The notes under the pieces: model-generated
What the model was told of the DNA's origin: nothing
Database searches by the model: none
What the model saw: only the letters and a program-made list of their open reading frames with translations
Program-made: the position numbers and the translations under genes
In this document: one piece after another, positions 3,198-5,704 of the stretch
Layout of the letters: every line of letters begins with the position of its first letter
Numbering within the stretch: position 1 is the first letter of the stretch
Origin: Clostridium sp.
GTDB lineage: Bacteria; Bacillota; Clostridia; Acetivibrionales; Acetivibrionaceae
Assembly: GCA_012841175.1 (NCBI GenBank)
Contig: DUVG01000166.1
Coordinates: 1-5,704, forward strand
Direction of reading: 5' to 3'
Length of the DNA stretch: 5,704 bases

Positions 3198-5704
3198 TCA
3201 ATTTACCAATTTAACATTTTCATCTCCAAGCCTTTCTTTTAATTCAGCTATAATTGTTTCACTTAAATTTACCCAGCAATCTCTTTCTAAAACTTTTGAT
3301 TTTTTTTCATCTTCATTGTATAAAATTACAGGAACTCTTCCATTAAAAAACTTTAGTAAACTAATGGTAGATTTCATAATCTCATCATCTAAACTGTTAT
3401 TTATTTTTAAATATAGCTTCTTCACTTTCTTTTTTGCCAATGTGCTCACTTCTTCACATATTATCTTAGGTTGTTCTTCCTCCTTTATACTTATTCGCCC
3501 TTTTACAAGAACAATATTTTCCACATCTATTAAATTAGCATATCTTTCTAAAGTTGATGGGAAAACAATTATCTCCATAGCACCAAATAAATCTTCTAAT
3601 GTGATAAAAGCCATTAAATTGCCATTTTTAGTGGTTTTGTTAATCTTTGATGCAATTATTCCACCTACATATACTTTTTTTCCATCAGTTATTTTTTTGT
3701 AGTCACCCAAAGGTATATCGGCATCTCTCTCTTCAGTATTTATAATAAAATCAGAACTAAAAAGTGTCACTCTTTCTTTTATTTCCTTCTCAAAATCTTT
3801 AAGAGGATGACCTGAAATATATAGTCCAAGCATATCTTTTTCCATAGAAAGTAAATCCCTTGTTGAATACTCCTCTATATCAGGATATATATCTTCTTCT
3901 TTTAATGTGTCAGGTATAATATTATTTTTATCTGAACTTTCTTTTGAAAGATCAAATAGAGAAAGTTGTCCTTCTATACTTTTTCTCTTTCTTTGAGTTA
4001 TTCCATCCATTATTTTTTCATAAACAGCCAAAAGTTTTGACCTGTAAGTCTTAGTCCAATCAAAAGCCCCACTTTTAATTAAACTTTCTATGCACCTTTT
4101 ATTTACATCTTTTCCTTCAATTCTTTCCAAAAAATCTACTAGGTTTTTATAATTTCCATCTCTTGTTCTCTCGTCAATTATAGCCTTTGCAGGGTTTTCT
4201 CCCACATTTTTAACTGCTGTCAAACCAAATCTAATTTTACCATTTATAACTGTAAATTTTAAATTACTTTCATTGATATCAGGAGGCAAAATCTCTATTT
4301 TTAAGTTTTTACATTCATGAATATATTGGGATATTTTTCCACTGCTTCCTAGAAAACTATTTAAAAGTGCTGCCATAAATTCAACAGGATAATAGCATTT
4401 TAGCCATGCTGTCTTATATGCAACAACGGCATAAGCTGCAGCATGAGATTTATTAAAAGCATAACTTGCAAAGTCCATCATCTCGTCAAATATTTTGTTG
4501 GCAATATCTTCATCAACCCCATTTGCAACTGCACCTTTTACTATTACTTTCCCATCCTCATCCCTTATGCCATATATAAAATTCTTTCTCTCTTGTTCCA
4601 TTATGCTGATCTTTTTTTTGGACATTGCACGGCGTACTAAGTCTGACCTTCCCATAGAATATCCTGCTAACTCACGTACTATTTGCATTACCTGTTCTTG
4701 ATAGACCATACACCCATAAGTAACATTGAGAATATTTTCCAAAAGAGGGTGATGATATTTTACTTCTTTAGGATTATTTTTGTTTTTTAAATATCTTGGA
4801 ATCTGATCCATAGGCCCTGGTCTATAAAGAGATATACCAGCTATGACATCTTCTAGGGAAGTTGGTTTAAGCTCTTTCATAAACTGAGTCATTCCAGAAC
4901 TCTCCAGCTGAAAAACCCCCGCTGTCTTCCCCTCACCTATTAGTTTATACACATTAGGATCATTCATATCCAAAGCATCTATATCTATTTTTTTATTATA
5001 ATTTTCATATATTAAGTTCACTGCATCCCTTATTACTGTAAGAGTTCTAAGACCTAAAAAATCCATTTTCAAAAGTCCCAATTCTTCTAAAAGTCCCATA
5101 CTAAATTGAGTGGTTATGCAGTCATCATTTTTTTGAAGAGGCACATATTCTGTAACAGGCTCCTTTGATATAACAACACCTGCAGCATGAGTAGAGGCAT
5201 GCCTTGGCATACCTTCTAAGAGTTTTGCAGTATCAATTAATTCTCTGGTTCTTTCATCATTATTATAATGGTTCTTAAGTTCAGGGTTTAATTCTAAAGC
5301 CTTTTCTATATTCATCCCTATCTGAAAAGGTATCATCTTTGCAATTTTGTCAACATCCCCATAGGGAATATCCAAAGCCCTTCCAACATCTCTTATAACA
5401 GCCCTAGCCGCCATAGTTCCAAATGTGATTATCTGGGCAACCCTGTCTTCTCCGTACTTTTTTACAACATAGTCTATGACTTCCTGCCTTCTCTCATAAC
5501 AAAAATCAATATCAATATCTGGCATGCTGATTCTTTCCGGATTTAAAAACCTTTCAAAAATGAGATTGTATCTTAAGGGATCAATGGTTGTTATACCTAA
5601 AGAATAGGAAACAAGGCTGCCTGCTGCAGAGCCTCTTCCCGGGCCAACCATTATATTGTTATCTTTTGCATATCTAATGAAATCTCCTACAATAAGAAAA
5701 TAAT
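3198..5704 (-). CDS. dnaE: DNA polymerase III subunit alpha (5' end outside window)
   Basis: DnaE is the replicative C-family DNA polymerase subunit. The visible part is 834 residues plus two bases of another codon; about 320-350 N-terminal residues (PHP domain, start of palm) are missing. An internal ATG at 5651 is not the start: conserved YFLIVGDFIRYAKDNNI precedes it, as in E. coli DnaE. In visible numbering, VGPGRGSAAGS (19-29), SMPDIDIDF with catalytic D62 and D64, and LLKMDFLGLRTL with the third catalytic Asp (D214) are intact. FQLESSGM (~267), YQEQVMQI (~330), FNKSHAAAYAVVAYKTAWLK (~415-435), a helix-hairpin-helix segment (~525-545), LYISGHPLKDF (~625) and an OB-fold (~672-752) follow. 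QLSLF at 579-583 is a consensus beta-clamp-binding pentapeptide. No exonuclease domain interrupts the region, so this is DnaE and not PolC. It ends with TGA at 3200-3198, and the mtrB gene follows. Confidence 0.97.
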   Translation of the reverse strand, partial: YFLIVGDFIRYAKDNNIMVGPGRGSAAGSLVSYSLGITTIDPLRYNLIFERFLNPERISMPDIDIDFCYERRQEVIDYVVKKYGEDRVAQIITFGTMAARAVIRDVGRALDIPYGDVDKIAKMIPFQIGMNIEKALELNPELKNHYNNDERTRELIDTAKLLEGMPRHASTHAAGVVISKEPVTEYVPLQKNDDCITTQFSMGLLEELGLLKMDFLGLRTLTVIRDAVNLIYENYNKKIDIDALDMNDPNVYKLIGEGKTAGVFQLESSGMTQFMKELKPTSLEDVIAGISLYRPGPMDQIPRYLKNKNNPKEVKYHHPLLENILNVTYGCMVYQEQVMQIVRELAGYSMGRSDLVRRAMSKKKISIMEQERKNFIYGIRDEDGKVIVKGAVANGVDEDIANKIFDEMMDFASYAFNKSHAAAYAVVAYKTAWLKCYYPVEFMAALLNSFLGSSGKISQYIHECKNLKIEILPPDINESNLKFTVINGKIRFGLTAVKNVGENPAKAIIDERTRDGNYKNLVDFLERIEGKDVNKRCIESLIKSGAFDWTKTYRSKLLAVYEKIMDGITQRKRKSIEGQLSLFDLSKESSDKNNIIPDTLKEEDIYPDIEEYSTRDLLSMEKDMLGLYISGHPLKDFEKEIKERVTLFSSDFIINTEERDADIPLGDYKKITDGKKVYVGGIIASKINKTTKNGNLMAFITLEDLFGAMEIIVFPSTLERYANLIDVENIVLVKGRISIKEEEQPKIICEEVSTLAKKKVKKLYLKINNSLDDEIMKSTISLLKFFNGRVPVILYNEDEKKSKVLERDCWVNLSETIIAELKERLGDENVKLVN
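3954..3968 (-). other. Beta-clamp-binding motif within dnaE
   Basis: These five codons encode QLSLF, followed by DL, matching the QL(S/D)LF clamp-binding consensus. It sits in a charged, presumably flexible linker (QRKRKSIEG before it) between the helix-hairpin-helix and OB-fold regions. This corresponds to the internal clamp-binding site of E. coli DnaE (QADMF), which is a weaker match to the consensus. The function is inferred from family knowledge. Confidence 0.7.

Noticed and set aside
3316..3702. Plus-strand open frame of 128 codons opposite the 3' part of dnaE
   Set aside because: The translation is a hydrophobic Phe/Ile/Ser-rich sequence typical of the antisense of Lys/Glu/Asn-rich coding DNA. 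The dnaE frame here is well supported.
4443..4701. Two overlapping plus-strand open frames of 65 and 68 codons opposite dnaE
   Set aside because: They are antisense to conserved polymerase motifs and have no family resemblance.
5649..5651. ATG as the start of dnaE
   Set aside because: The frame stays open to the window edge and encodes conserved DnaE sequence upstream of this codon, so the Met is internal.

Overview
The window is AT-rich, and every gene I can support lies on the minus strand, so the layout reads from right to left. The low GC content, strong GGAGG-type ribosome binding sites, TTG start codons and the dnaE/pfkA neighbourhood point to a Firmicute of the class Clostridia (Clostridium-like or Tissierellia-like). 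A TRAP (MtrB) homologue fits the same broad group. I cannot name the genus or species from this sequence.

From the right edge leftward, 5704-3198 holds the C-terminal ~834 residues of the DNA polymerase III alpha subunit (dnaE); its PHP domain and the start of the palm lie outside the window. After a ~78 bp gap comes a gene for a TRAP-like trp RNA-binding attenuation protein (mtrB, 3119-2886, TTG start). It is followed 21 bp later by a 65-residue protein resembling the DUF2007 family (2864-2667). Next is a short intergenic region with a perfect 9-bp inverted repeat and a candidate promoter. It leads into ATP-dependent 6-phosphofructokinase (pfkA, 2586-1606). A YbgC/4HBT-family acyl-CoA thioesterase (1558-1148, TTG start) follows 47 bp later.

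A 214 bp intergenic stretch (1147-934) separates this housekeeping cluster from an unrelated gene. It contains a near-consensus sigma-A promoter and a leader of about 120 nt. That gene runs off the left edge (933-1). It encodes a secreted protein with a signal peptide, a carbohydrate-binding domain of the CBM4/9 type, a remnant of a von Willebrand A metal-site strand, and the beginning of a beta-repeat region.

Functionally the cluster mixes replication (DnaE), tryptophan-responsive RNA regulation (TRAP), glycolytic commitment (PfkA) and thioester hydrolysis. Co-transcription is plausible for mtrB with the 65-residue gene, and for pfkA with the thioesterase, but a shared pathway is not evident. 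I see no transposon, CRISPR array, tRNA, rRNA or recognisable defence system. The most notable points are the TRAP gene outside the folE context known from Bacillus, the absence of pyk after pfkA, the inverted repeat before pfkA, and the composite secreted protein with a degenerate VWA motif.
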